From contig JADLDQ010000133.1 in assembly GCA_020846575.1 (NCBI GenBank), forward strand, positions 1 through 18,685: a DNA stretch of 18,685 bases, read 5' to 3'. Source of the stretch: Burkholderiales bacterium (GTDB taxonomy: Bacteria; Pseudomonadota; Gammaproteobacteria; Burkholderiales; SG8-39). The notes under the pieces were generated by a model. That model was not told where the DNA came from. It searched no databases and saw only the letters and a program-made list of their open reading frames with translations. Positions within the stretch are counted from its first letter, which is position 1. Each line of letters starts with the position of its first letter. Of this stretch, positions 5,205 through 12,511 are shown one piece after another. Position numbers and translations under genes: made by a program.

Positions 5205-8168
5205 TCAGGACTCAGGCGCAAGCGCGGCCTCGAGCACCCGCGCGACATGCCAGGCCTCGCGCCCGGCGCCCTCGGCGATCTGCTGGCGGCAGCTGGTCCC
5301 GTCCGCGACGAGCAGTGCCTGCGGGCCGGCCGCGCGTATCGCCGGAAGCAGTGAAAGCTCGGCCATGCGCAGCGACATCGCGTAGTGACGCGCTTCGTAG
5401 CCGAAGCTGCCCGCCATGCCGCAGCAGGAGGACTCGATGCTGCGCACATCGAGCGCCGGCACCCGTGCGAGCAGCCGCTCGACCGCGGGCATGACCCCGA
5501 ACGCCTTCTGGTGGCAGTGGCCGTGGAGCAGCGCCTGCCTGCGCCCGATCGGCCGCAGCGAAAGGCGCGCGCGTCCCGCCGCCAGCTCGCGTTCCAGGAA
5601 TTCCTCGAACAGAAGCGCCGCGCGCGCGACCGGTTCGGCCTCACCGCGCGGCAGCAGGGCCTGCCACTCGTCGCGCAGCGTCAGCAGGCAGGCGGGCTCC
5701 AGGCCGACCACAGGCAGGCCGCGCCGCAGCGACGGCCCGAGCGCCTCGAGCATGCGCCGCGCCTCGGCGCGCGCCTCCTCGACCATGCCCCTGGCGAGGT
5801 AGGTCCTGCCGCAGCACAGGGGGCGTGCGCCCCCGGCGGGCCGCGCACAGCGCACCCGGTAGCCGGCCGCCTCCAGCACCGCGCGCGCCGCGCGGGCGTT
5901 GTGCGGCTCGAAATAGTTGTTGAAGGTGTCCACGAACAGCAGCACCTCGCCCGCCGCAGCGCTGGCGGCCTGCGGCGCCTCCGGCAGCGACAGGAACGGG
6001 CGGCGCCGCCACCTCGGCAGTCTGCGCTCGGGGGCGAAGCCGAGCACGCGCGCGCCGAGCGCCGCCGCGCCGGGGATGGCCTCGCCCAGGTTGAGAAGGC
6101 CCGCCAGCCGCGCCGCCCACGGGGCATAGCGCGGCAGGTGCGCGGTGAGGCGTTCGCCGAGCGAGCGCGGCCGCTCCCGGTGGTAGTGGTGCAGGAACTC
6201 GATCTTCATGCGCGCCATGTCCACGCCGGTCGGGCACTCGCGCTTGCAGCCCTTGCAGGACACGCACAGGTCCATCGCTTCGTAGACCGCCTCCGAGGCC
6301 CAGCCCTGCGCGCCGCCTTCCAACTGCCCGCTCAAGGCGAGCCGCAGCGTGTTGGCGCGGCCGCGGGTGAGATCGCGTTCGCTGCCGCTGGCGCGGAAGG
6401 ACGGGCACATGAGGCCCGCGTCGATCTTGCGGCAGTGGCCGTTGTTGTTGCACATCTCCACCGCCGCGGCCAGGCCCTGCGCCGCAGCGCCCGGCGCGTT
6501 CCACTGGCTCCAGTCGAGCGCCTCGCGCACCGGCGGGGTGCCATAACCCGGTTTGAAGCGCAACAGCGAGCGCTCGTCCTGCCTGGGCGGGCGCACGATC
6601 TTGCCCGGGTTCATCAGGCCGCGCGGATCGAAGAGCGCCTTGATCTCCCCGAGCGCGGCGCTGAGGCGCGGGCCGATGATGGGCTCGATCCACTCCGAGC
6701 GCACCAGTCCGTCGCCGTGCTCGCCGGAGTAGGCGGCGCCCTTGTAGCTCTTCACCAGCGCGCAGGCCTCTTCGGCGATGGCGCGCATCTTGGCCGCGCC
6801 GTCCGCCTTCATGTTCAGGATCGGCCGCACGTGCAGCGTGCCCACCGAGGCGTGCGCGTACCAGGTGCCCTCGGTGCCGTGCCGGTGAAAGATCTGCGTC
6901 AGCCGCTCGGTGTACTCGGCCAAGTGCTCCAGCGGCACCGCGCAGTCTTCGATGAAGGACACGGGCTTGCCGTCGCCCTTCATCGACATCATGATGTTGA
7001 GGCCGGCCTTCCTCACCTCCCAGACCTCGCGCTGCAACGCCGGGTCGGTGATCCCGATCACGCTGGCCGGGTGGCCGAGATCGGCCATCAGCTCGGTGAG
7101 GCGCGCGAGGCTCCTGCGCTGCTCCCCGCGCTCGTCCCCGGAGAACTCGGTGAGCAGGATGGCCGCAGGGTCGCCGCGGATGAACTGCGCGATGACGCCC
7201 GCGAAGGCCGGGTTGCCGCGGGCGAGGTCCATCATGGTGCGGTCCATCAGCTCCACCGCCGAGGGGCCGAGCTTCACGATGTGCTGCGGGGCCTGCATCG
7301 CGCGGTAGAAGCTGTCGAAGTGGCACACGCCGAGCGTGCGCTGGCGCGGCAGGGGCGAGAGCTTCAGGTGGATGCGGCGCGACCAGGCGAGCGTGCCCTC
7401 CGAGCCGACCAGGAGGTGCGCGAGGTTGCGATCGGCTCCGGGCAGCAGCATGTCCAGGTTGTAGCCCTGCACCCGGCGCAGCACCGTCGGCCAGCGCGCC
7501 CGGATCTCCTCGGCCTCGCGCTCGACGATGGCGAGCACCCTGCCGGCCAGTTCGCGGCAGGCGGGCGTCCCGCCGTCCGGCCGGAGAATCCCGAAGTGAT
7601 GCTCGGCGCCGTCGGCGAGAATGGCGTCGATGCCGAGCACGTTGTGCACCATGTTGCCGTAGCGGATCGAGCGCGAGCCGCAGGCGTTGTTCCCGGCCAT
7701 GCCGCCCAGCGTCGCCTGCGCGCTGGTGGACACGTCCACCGGAAACCACAGGCCGTGCGGCCTGAGCGCGGCGTTCAGTGCGTCCAGCACCACACCCGGC
7801 TGCACCAGCGCCGTGCGCGCCTCGCGGTCGAAGGAAACGAGCTTGTTGAGGAACCTGCTGTGGTCGATGACCAGCGCCGCTCCCACGGTCTGGCCGCACT
7901 GCGAGCTTCCGGCGCCGCGCGGCAGCACGGGGATGCCCTCCTCGGCCGCGATCCGGAGCGCGATGCGCACGTCCTCCTCGGTCTTCGCCACCACCACGCC
8001 GATCGGGTCGATCTGATAGATCGAGGCATCGGTCGAGTAGCGGCCGCGGCTCGCGGCGTCGAACAGCACCTCGCCCTCGATCTCGCGGGCGAGGCGCCGC
8101 GCGAGCGCCGCCTCGCCCGCGCGCGGGTGCAAGGCGATGGTGGAAACGGCGGACGCAGCGCGGTCCAT
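5205..8168 (-). CDS. FAD-binding and (Fe-S)-binding oxidoreductase, YdiJ-like D-2-hydroxyacid dehydrogenase
   Basis: 987 residues, close to the roughly 1000 usual for YdiJ-type fusions. Domains in order: FAD-binding PCMH domain (P83-RGAGSSQCGQ, then STSAQATLGGMAGNNACGSR); FAD-linked oxidase C-terminal domain with a VGTLHVRP segment and EHGDGLVRSEW; a cysteine cluster near residue 571 (CNNNGHCRKIDAGLMCPSF); a 4Fe-4S motif C635-VSCKGCKREC-P; and two CCG (heterodisulfide-reductase-like) domains with CCGRTY near 784, GHCHQK, and CCGMAG near 914. Related enzymes (GlcD/Dld/D-2-hydroxyglutarate dehydrogenase) oxidise D-2-hydroxyacids and pass electrons through Fe-S centres to a membrane or soluble acceptor. 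The exact substrate cannot be told. The start at 8168 has only a weak GAAGG upstream. DUF2905 lies 94 bases upstream on the same strand. Confidence 0.9.
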   Translation of the reverse strand: MDRAASAVSTIALHPRAGEAALARRLAREIEGEVLFDAASRGRYSTDASIYQIDPIGVVVAKTEEDVRIALRIAAEEGIPVLPRGAGSSQCGQTVGAALVIDHSRFLNKLVSFDREARTALVQPGVVLDALNAALRPHGLWFPVDVSTSAQATLGGMAGNNACGSRSIRYGNMVHNVLGIDAILADGAEHHFGILRPDGGTPACRELAGRVLAIVEREAEEIRARWPTVLRRVQGYNLDMLLPGADRNLAHLLVGSEGTLAWSRRIHLKLSPLPRQRTLGVCHFDSFYRAMQAPQHIVKLGPSAVELMDRTMMDLARGNPAFAGVIAQFIRGDPAAILLTEFSGDERGEQRRSLARLTELMADLGHPASVIGITDPALQREVWEVRKAGLNIMMSMKGDGKPVSFIEDCAVPLEHLAEYTERLTQIFHRHGTEGTWYAHASVGTLHVRPILNMKADGAAKMRAIAEEACALVKSYKGAAYSGEHGDGLVRSEWIEPIIGPRLSAALGEIKALFDPRGLMNPGKIVRPPRQDERSLLRFKPGYGTPPVREALDWSQWNAPGAAAQGLAAAVEMCNNNGHCRKIDAGLMCPSFRASGSERDLTRGRANTLRLALSGQLEGGAQGWASEAVYEAMDLCVSCKGCKRECPTGVDMARMKIEFLHHYHRERPRSLGERLTAHLPRYAPWAARLAGLLNLGEAIPGAAALGARVLGFAPERRLPRWRRRPFLSLPEAPQAASAAAGEVLLFVDTFNNYFEPHNARAARAVLEAAGYRVRCARPAGGARPLCCGRTYLARGMVEEARAEARRMLEALGPSLRRGLPVVGLEPACLLTLRDEWQALLPRGEAEPVARAALLFEEFLERELAAGRARLSLRPIGRRQALLHGHCHQKAFGVMPAVERLLARVPALDVRSIESSCCGMAGSFGYEARHYAMSLRMAELSLLPAIRAAGPQALLVADGTSCRQQIAEGAGREAWHVARVLEAALAPES

Positions 8169-8262
8169 GCGGCGGCGCGCCTTCGCGGAGCGCGCGTGGG
8201 CTGTCGTGGGATGGCGATGATACTCCGGCGTGCGCGCCGCTTTGGCGGAAGCCGGCCGGTTC

Positions 8263-8463
8263 CTAGCGTTTCAGAAACCAGACGACGAGCGAGAGCACGA
8301 TGGAGATCAGGATGCAGGTGGTGATCGGGAAATAGAAACCGCCCCCCTCGGTTTCGATGCGGATGTCGCCGGGCAACCGGCCCACAGGGACCTTCGCCAG
8401 CCACGGCCAAAGAAGGCCGGCAAGGAGCAGCAGCGCGCCCAGGGCGATCAGGATGCGCTGCAT
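8263..8463 (-). CDS. DUF2905 family small membrane protein
   Basis: 66 residues. One helix lies at about residues 4-21 (ILIALGALLLLAGLLWPW). A conserved loop KVPVGRLPGDIRIETEGGGFYFPI follows, and then a second helix at about 48-63. The layout 'helix - G.lPGDi..... f.fPi.tci..S - helix' matches the DUF2905 family, whose members are 65-75 residues long and of unknown function. The start at 8463 is chosen by fit to the family; an in-frame ATG at 8508 would add 15 residues without a better ribosome-binding site. It may be transcribed with the downstream FAD oxidoreductase. Confidence 0.85.
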   Translation of the reverse strand: MQRILIALGALLLLAGLLWPWLAKVPVGRLPGDIRIETEGGGFYFPITTCILISIVLSLVVWFLKR

Positions 8464-8708
8464 TCGGACCGCAACCCCGGGCGGGCGCTCGAACTTGCGG
8501 GCCTGCATGCGCCGGCGCGGCGAACGGTGATCACTCGATGACCTCGGGTGGTGGCGGCACAGAGATGATACAGAACCGGCGCTCGCGCCGCCAAGCTCGT
8601 CCCCGAGCCGGCGCTCGGCTTGCCCCCTTGAGCGCACGCCGCCGCGGTGGCGATCATTGCGGCCTGCACCCGGTCCTCCAAACCCGTCAACCCTTCGAGC
8701 CCGGCGAT

Positions 8709-8717
8709 TGGTATGCT
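8709..8717 (+). promoter_or_regulatory. Extended -10 promoter candidate for metY
   Basis: TGG-TATGCT: a TGN extension directly before a -10-like hexamer (8712-8717), 35 bases upstream of the metY start. No -35 match lies at the usual distance, as is normal for extended -10 promoters. The predicted leader is under 30 bases, so there is no room for a SAM-sensing riboswitch. The rest of the 288-base gap back to the DUF2905 gene holds a GC palindrome at 8603-8618 and nothing else recognisable. Confidence 0.4.
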
Positions 8718-8751
8718 CTCGCGTACCGTCCAACAACAGGGAAACGTCAGC

Positions 8752-10023
8752 ATGAAACTGGAAACCATTGCCGTCCACGGCGGATACAGCCCCGAACCGA
8801 CCACGCGGGCGGTCGCAGTCCCCATCTACCAGACCAGTTCCTACGCCTTCGACGATACCCAGCACGGCGCCGACCTGTTCGACCTCAAGGTGGAAGGCAA
8901 CATCTACACCCGCATCATGAACCCGACGCAGGACGTCCTGGAGAAACGCGTAAGCGCCATGGAGGGCGGCGTCGCCGCCCTTGCGCTCGCCTCGGGCCAG
9001 GCCGCCGTTACCTACTCGATCATGACCATCGCCGAGGCCGGCGACAACGTCGTGTCGGCATCCACGCTCTACGGCGGCACCTATAACCTGTTCGCCCACA
9101 CGCTCCCGCAGTACGGCATAGAGATGCGCTTCGCCGACTACCGCGATCCGGATGCGTTCGCGCGGCTGATCGACGCGAAGACCAAGGCGGTCTTCTGCGA
9201 GTCGATCGGCAATCCCCTGGGCAACATCACCGACTTCGCCCGGCTCGCCGAAATCGCGCACCGCAACGGCGCGCCGCTGATCGTGGACAACACGGTGCCT
9301 TCGCCCTACCTGTGCCGGCCGTTCGAGCACGGCGCCGACATCGTGGTGCACTCGCTCACCAAGTATCTCGGCGGTCACGGAAATTCGATCGGCGGAGTGA
9401 TCGTCGACTCCGGCCGCTTTCCATGGGCGGAACACGGGCGCAAGTACAAACGGCTGAACGAACCCGACGTGTCCTACCACGGGGTGGTCTACACCGAGGC
9501 GCTGGGTGCGGCGGCCTACATCGGGCGCGCCCGCGTGGTGCCGCTGCGCAACATGGGCGCGGCCATCAGCCCGTTCAACGCCTTCCTCGTCTTGCAGGGG
9601 ATCGAAACGCTGCCGGTGCGCATGGACCGTATCTGCGAGAACACGCTCAAGGTGGCCCGCTTTCTCGGCTCACATCCCAAGGTATCCTGGGTCAACTACG
9701 CGGGACTGCCCGAGCACGCGGACCACGCGCTCGCGCAGCGCTACATGGGCGGGCGCGCCTCGGGCATACTGACTTTCGGGATCAGGGGAGGGCGCGAGGC
9801 GGGTGCGCGGTTCCAGGATGCGCTGAAGCTGGTGGTCCGCCTGGTCAACATCGGCGACTGCAAGTCGCTTGCGTGCCACCCCGCGTCCACCACGCACCGG
9901 CAACTGTCGCCGGAGGAACTCGCCAAGGCAGGCGTCACCGAGGAGATGGTGCGGCTGTCGATCGGCATCGAGCACATCGACGACATCGTCGCGGATCTCG
10001 ACCAGGCGCTGGCGCAGGTATAG
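8752..10023 (+). CDS. metY: O-acetylhomoserine sulfhydrylase (aminocarboxypropyltransferase)
   Basis: 423 residues, the usual MetY length. It is a cytoplasmic PLP enzyme of the Cys/Met-metabolism family that converts O-acetylhomoserine and sulfide to homocysteine for methionine synthesis. The start MKLETIAVHGGYSPEPTTRAV and the block YQTSSYAFDDTQHGADLF are typical. ALASGQAAVTYSI precedes the cofactor site, and HSLTKYLGGHGNSIGG holds the Schiff-base lysine K204. The C-terminus SLACHPASTTHRQLSPEE is the substrate-carboxylate region. The ATG at 8752 follows AGGGAAA and matches the family start; an in-frame ATG at 8647 would precede the likely promoter. It is monocistronic and convergent with the ligBA operon. 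O-succinylhomoserine sulfhydrylase (MetZ) is a less likely alternative given length and motifs. Confidence 0.93.
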   Translation: MKLETIAVHGGYSPEPTTRAVAVPIYQTSSYAFDDTQHGADLFDLKVEGNIYTRIMNPTQDVLEKRVSAMEGGVAALALASGQAAVTYSIMTIAEAGDNVVSASTLYGGTYNLFAHTLPQYGIEMRFADYRDPDAFARLIDAKTKAVFCESIGNPLGNITDFARLAEIAHRNGAPLIVDNTVPSPYLCRPFEHGADIVVHSLTKYLGGHGNSIGGVIVDSGRFPWAEHGRKYKRLNEPDVSYHGVVYTEALGAAAYIGRARVVPLRNMGAAISPFNAFLVLQGIETLPVRMDRICENTLKVARFLGSHPKVSWVNYAGLPEHADHALAQRYMGGRASGILTFGIRGGREAGARFQDALKLVVRLVNIGDCKSLACHPASTTHRQLSPEELAKAGVTEEMVRLSIGIEHIDDIVADLDQALAQV

Positions 10024-10323
10024 CGTTCACCTGCGGCGCAGGCGCGAGGTTCGACGGAGCAAGCGGCGGGCGATCGAGCGGCCCGCGCGCCAAAGAACCC
10101 GGACAGATCGATCGCAACGCCGCGAAGCGGCGCGAAACCGGGTCGCGGTTCGGATAGCTCGCCCAGTCGAACCGGCCCCTGCACCTGCACGAGCGCCGCC
10201 TCGCCCACGGCCGATACCAGGGTCCTGGTCAGGCAAGCGCCCCCGCCGCCCTGACACGCGAGGACAACGCCTGCCATGATCTCATCCTGCCTGCCGGAGC
10301 GCCTCGTCGGCCGCGTACCCCGT
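10024..10323. other. Convergent intergenic region, 300 bp
   Basis: It lies between the ends of metY and ligA, which point towards each other. It holds two GC hairpins (10066-10086 and 10118-10132) and no believable gene. A minus-strand frame that starts at 10277 and runs into metY has no family resemblance and no good ribosome-binding site. Confidence 0.5.
10066..10132 (+). terminator. Two GC-rich hairpins after metY, possible terminator region
   Basis: Hairpin one: GCGGGC (10066-10071) pairs with GCCCGC (10081-10086) over a nine-base loop. Hairpin two: CGCCGC-GAA-GCGGCG (10118-10132) with a three-base loop. Neither has a T-tract, so factor-dependent termination or a 3'-stabilising role is as likely as intrinsic termination. 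They could serve metY from one side and ligA from the other. Confidence 0.3.
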
Positions 10324-10650
10324 TCACGGCATCTCGGGTATGTCGCGATCGTGTCCTTGCAGCGACGCCACGAGCCGGTTCGATGCCTCCACGGCCCCCT
10401 TCGCCGCGTCGTTTCCCCAGATGAAACGCGACAGCTGTCCCCCGAGATACGGGTGCATCCCCAGGTCGTACAGGGTCCTGAAATCCCGCTCTTCGATCGC
10501 CTTGCGCTCGGCCGGCTTGAGCTCGTAGCGGTCGAGAACTTTCGCCTCGTCGGTCTCGAACAGCCTTCTCAGCTCCGCGTTCCACTTGAGGTCCTGCACC
10601 AGGTCGTGGCTCGCCAGAGTGGGGTCGAAGCCCTTCCACGCGTCGTCCAT
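10324..10650 (-). CDS. LigA-like small (alpha) subunit of a class III extradiol dioxygenase
   Basis: 108 residues, somewhat shorter than the roughly 140-residue LigA of protocatechuate 4,5-dioxygenase. The region VLDRYELKPAERKAIEERDF followed by LYDLGMHPYLGGQLSRFIWG is the conserved core of the LigA family: a helical subunit that caps the active site of the catalytic LigB-type subunit. It has no metal ligands of its own. The ATG at 10650 lies one base after the stop of the upstream ligB-like gene (TGACATG), with GAGGG before it. The two are therefore translationally coupled and surely form one enzyme. The gene order is B then A. Nothing follows it in the operon. Confidence 0.92.
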   Translation of the reverse strand: MDDAWKGFDPTLASHDLVQDLKWNAELRRLFETDEAKVLDRYELKPAERKAIEERDFRTLYDLGMHPYLGGQLSRFIWGNDAAKGAVEASNRLVASLQGHDRDIPEMP

Positions 10651-10651
10651 G

Positions 10652-11512
10652 TCAGTGCGCCCTCGTCGTGAGATCCCATATCACCGTTCCGAACCCGCAG
10701 CGGAACGACGGCCAGCAGGAGTAGCCGTAGGTCGTCCCGGCGCATTCGCCGATGGCCGCCATCACCGTGAACCACGCATACAGCTCGGGTGTGCCGCCGC
10801 GTCCGGCGCTTTCCATGCGCGCCGGCGTCATTTCGGCGAGCAAGGGTGCGTGCCTGCCGCGCACGCAGAGGTCTACGAAGTGCCGGTCGAATTCCTCGTC
10901 GATCTTGAAGTATCCCGGCCCGCCCGGCTCATGGCTCAGCCCGCCCGAACCGATGAGGGCGACGCGCATGGCCTCGGGCAGATCCTCCCTGAGGAGCTCG
11001 GCCAGTTTCAAACCGATCTCGTAGCAGCGACGGCCGTCGGGATAGGGCGGAACGGTGCAGTTCTGGAGCACCGGCACCAGGCAGACGCCCATGCGGTCCA
11101 TGTCCGTCATCGTCACCGGGACCGAGAGGTTGTCGTCGAAATTGAGCGGCTCGGCGCTCAGGTTCATGCGCACATCGCGCCGGGTCATGCCGCGGAACAG
11201 CGCCTTGGCCACCTCCGGATTTCCGCGCACGGCGTAGTCCCGGCAGCCGATCCAGGGCTTGAACCACTCGTGCGGCCCGGCGTGCCGTGCGCCGCCGCCG
11301 ATGAGAAAGTCCGGATACTCGCGGATGCGGCTGTTGGTCAGATGGTCATTGGCGAACACGATGACCGTGTCCGGCCGGGAAGCTTCAAGCTGCTCCCTGA
11401 CCGCCCGGTAGCTGCGCGTGAGGACCTGCTGGTCCTCGGGCGGCGCCTTGTCGAACAGTCCCACGTAGGCCGGCGCATGAGGAACACCGGCTGCAAACAC
11501 GATCTCCGCCAT
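10652..11512 (-). CDS. LigB-like catalytic (beta) subunit of a class III extradiol ring-cleavage dioxygenase
   Basis: 286 residues. Non-haem Fe(II) ring-cleavage subunit of the LigB superfamily. The expected residues can be located: H12 (GVPHAPA) and H57 (FANDH) as iron ligands, E243 (TPELYAW) as third ligand, and H194 in GSGGLSHEPGG as catalytic base. These spacings closely follow protocatechuate 4,5-dioxygenase LigB. The start at 11512 is supported by GGAGG six bases upstream. The partner small subunit follows after one base. The substrate is uncertain: protocatechuate, gallate, another catechol, 2-aminophenol or a hydroxypyridine are all cleaved by relatives. The usual downstream genes of the protocatechuate 4,5-pathway (ligC, ligI, ligJ, ligK) are absent here; two isochorismatase-type hydrolases lie divergently instead, which suggests a different substrate. 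Confidence 0.92.
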   Translation of the reverse strand: MAEIVFAAGVPHAPAYVGLFDKAPPEDQQVLTRSYRAVREQLEASRPDTVIVFANDHLTNSRIREYPDFLIGGGARHAGPHEWFKPWIGCRDYAVRGNPEVAKALFRGMTRRDVRMNLSAEPLNFDDNLSVPVTMTDMDRMGVCLVPVLQNCTVPPYPDGRRCYEIGLKLAELLREDLPEAMRVALIGSGGLSHEPGGPGYFKIDEEFDRHFVDLCVRGRHAPLLAEMTPARMESAGRGGTPELYAWFTVMAAIGECAGTTYGYSCWPSFRCGFGTVIWDLTTRAH

Positions 11513-11728
11513 AGAAACCTCCGTATGCCGCCGGCAGCCGCTTCGCGTTCCCTCGGGCGCTTCAGGGCCGTTGCGCGGCGCGAACGACGGCGAGCGCATC
11601 GAGCGCGACCGGAGCGCTGGCGCTCGCGCCCCGGGGGGTGACCCTCCCATGCATCGCCGCCGATTCCGACTTTCATTTCGGGACGTTCGTGGCGCATCAG
11701 GCGGTGGTGGGCGATGATCCCGCTGCGA

Positions 11729-11758
11729 TTGACAGATAATCCATGGCCTCACTATTCT
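11729..11758 (+). promoter_or_regulatory. Rightward sigma-70 promoter of the isochorismatase operon
   Basis: TTGACA at 11729-11734, an 18-base spacer, TATTCT at 11753-11758. Transcription would start near 11765, at the edge of the 12-bp palindrome, giving a leader of about 80 bases. The promoter shares its DNA with a leftward one, so both polymerases cannot bind at once. Confidence 0.6.
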
Positions 11759-11765
11759 TTGTCAA
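11736..11765 (-). promoter_or_regulatory. Leftward sigma-70 promoter of the ligBA-like operon
   Basis: On the minus strand: TTGACA (complement of 11760-11765), an 18-base spacer, GATTAT (complement of 11736-11741). It is interleaved with the rightward promoter. Its -35 touches the first base of the palindrome at 11765-11776. The predicted start near 11729 gives an unusually long leader before the ligB ATG at 11512. Confidence 0.55.
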
Positions 11766-11776
11766 TGATCGATCAT
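11765..11776. promoter_or_regulatory. Perfect 12-bp palindrome, probable operator
   Basis: ATGATCGATCAT reads identically on both strands. It abuts the -35 of the leftward promoter and covers the predicted start site of the rightward one. A dimeric regulator here could repress the hydrolase genes while activating or repressing the dioxygenase genes. No regulator gene is adjacent, so the protein that binds is unknown. Confidence 0.5.
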
Positions 11777-11826
11777 CCGACCGATTCAATCCGGGAGTCC
11801 TTCGATTGCAGCCGCCCGCGGTCGAT

Positions 11827-11844
11827 GCCGGGCAAGCACCCGGC
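11827..11844 (+). promoter_or_regulatory. Hairpin immediately before the first isochorismatase start
   Basis: GCCGGG-CAAGCA-CCCGGC: six perfect G/C pairs around a six-base loop, ending four bases before the ATG at 11848. It occupies the place of a ribosome-binding site, and no purine-rich site is otherwise visible there. Either it limits translation or the true start is upstream (TTG 11806, preceded by GGGAG). Confidence 0.35.
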
Positions 11845-11847
11845 GTG

Positions 11848-12483
11848 ATGAAGAGTCTCGCCGAGCGTATCGATCCGAGGCATTGCGCCGTGCTCGTGAT
11901 CGACATGCAGAACGATTTCTGCGCCCGCGGCGGCTACGTGGAACGCATCGTGAAGAAGGACCCGACTCCCTGCGCCCTGGTGGCGCCTCAGATCGAGCGC
12001 CTGGCCGGTGCCGCGCGCGCGGCCGGCGTTCCCGTGACGTGGCTGAGGGCCGATTACCGCCGCGAGAAACTTCCCGATTCCATGCGCGGCAAGCTCGCCG
12101 AGGCAGGAATCGAGGAGGCGTGCTGCGTGCCCGGCACCTGGGGATATCAGTGGTACGGCGTTTCCCCGGGCGCTGACGAGGCCGTCGTCGACAAGCACAC
12201 CTATGACGCCTTCGCGGGAACGGATCTCGAATCCCGGCTGCGCCGTGGCAACAGGCGCACGCTGGTGTTCGCCGGCGTGCAGACGAACGTCTGCGTCGAG
12301 GCCGCGTTGCGGCATGCACAGGCTCTCGGCTTCTACTGCGTCGTGGCATCGGATTGCGTCGCTTCGCACACACCCGCGGCCCACGACGGGACATTGAACC
12401 TGGTGCGCTTCCTGCTCGGCGACGTGACCACCCTGGCGGAAATACAGCGGCTCTGGCGCGAGCCGGGCGCAACCGGTCGATAG
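11848..12483 (+). CDS. Isochorismatase-superfamily cysteine hydrolase (amidohydrolase)
   Basis: 211 residues from the ATG at 11848. It has the complete catalytic triad of the family: D19 (VLVIDMQNDFC), K116 (VVDKHTYDAFAGTDLE) and C149 (GVQTNVCVEAALR). Members hydrolyse amides such as nicotinamide, maleamate, biuret, ureidoacrylate or N-carbamoyl compounds; GGY after the first motif recalls RutB/biuret-hydrolase-like members. The specific substrate is not readable. Start choice: MKSLAERIDPRHC fits homologues, but the site lacks a ribosome-binding sequence and follows a hairpin. TTG 11806 (GGGAG upstream) and ATG 11743 are in frame; the last would lie within the promoter. It is first in an operon with a second isochorismatase 28 bases downstream, divergent from the ring-cleavage dioxygenase genes. 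This suggests hydrolysis of a nitrogen-containing ring-cleavage product (inference). Confidence 0.85.
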   Translation: MKSLAERIDPRHCAVLVIDMQNDFCARGGYVERIVKKDPTPCALVAPQIERLAGAARAAGVPVTWLRADYRREKLPDSMRGKLAEAGIEEACCVPGTWGYQWYGVSPGADEAVVDKHTYDAFAGTDLESRLRRGNRRTLVFAGVQTNVCVEAALRHAQALGFYCVVASDCVASHTPAAHDGTLNLVRFLLGDVTTLAEIQRLWREPGATGR

Positions 12484-12511
12484 ACACGGGTCATCCTGGA
12501 GGAGGGAATCC

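Larger units (their letters stand above)
11513..11847. other. Divergent intergenic control region, 335 bp
   Basis: Between the ligB-like gene (leftward) and the first isochorismatase gene (rightward). The right half (about 11729-11776) is AT-rich and carries promoters for both directions and a palindrome. The left half (11513-11728) is GC-rich and would be a leader of over 200 bases for ligB. It contains GAGCGC-TG-GCGCTC (11612-11625) and a G/C hairpin around 11633-11648. The ligB frame stays open leftwards from 11752, but its composition (runs of R, P and S) does not look coding. Confidence 0.55.

Noticed and set aside
5385..8324. 979-codon open frame on the plus strand opposite the FAD/Fe-S dehydrogenase
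   Set aside because: Its translation is dominated by R, A, H and Q without any recognisable domain, and it is antisense to a gene with clear catalytic motifs throughout. Long antisense frames are expected in GC-rich DNA.
8464..8751. SAM/SAH riboswitch before metY
   Set aside because: The likely promoter leaves a leader under 30 bases, and I see no riboswitch-like conserved core. The GC palindrome at 8603-8618 lies upstream of the promoter.
9741..10277. 178-codon minus-strand frame across the metY end and the convergent gap
   Set aside because: About half of it is antisense to metY, its start lacks a good ribosome-binding site, and the non-overlapping 85 residues resemble no family I know.
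10652..11752. N-terminally extended ligB-like protein starting at 11752
   Set aside because: The extra 80 residues are R/P/S-rich, the extension starts inside the promoter region, and the ATG at 11512 has GGAGG and aligns with LigB (H12).
11743..11847. Upstream ATG (11743) for the first isochorismatase
   Set aside because: It would lie between the -35 and -10 of the promoter and translate the palindrome; homology begins around residue 36 of that frame. A TTG at 11806 remains possible.
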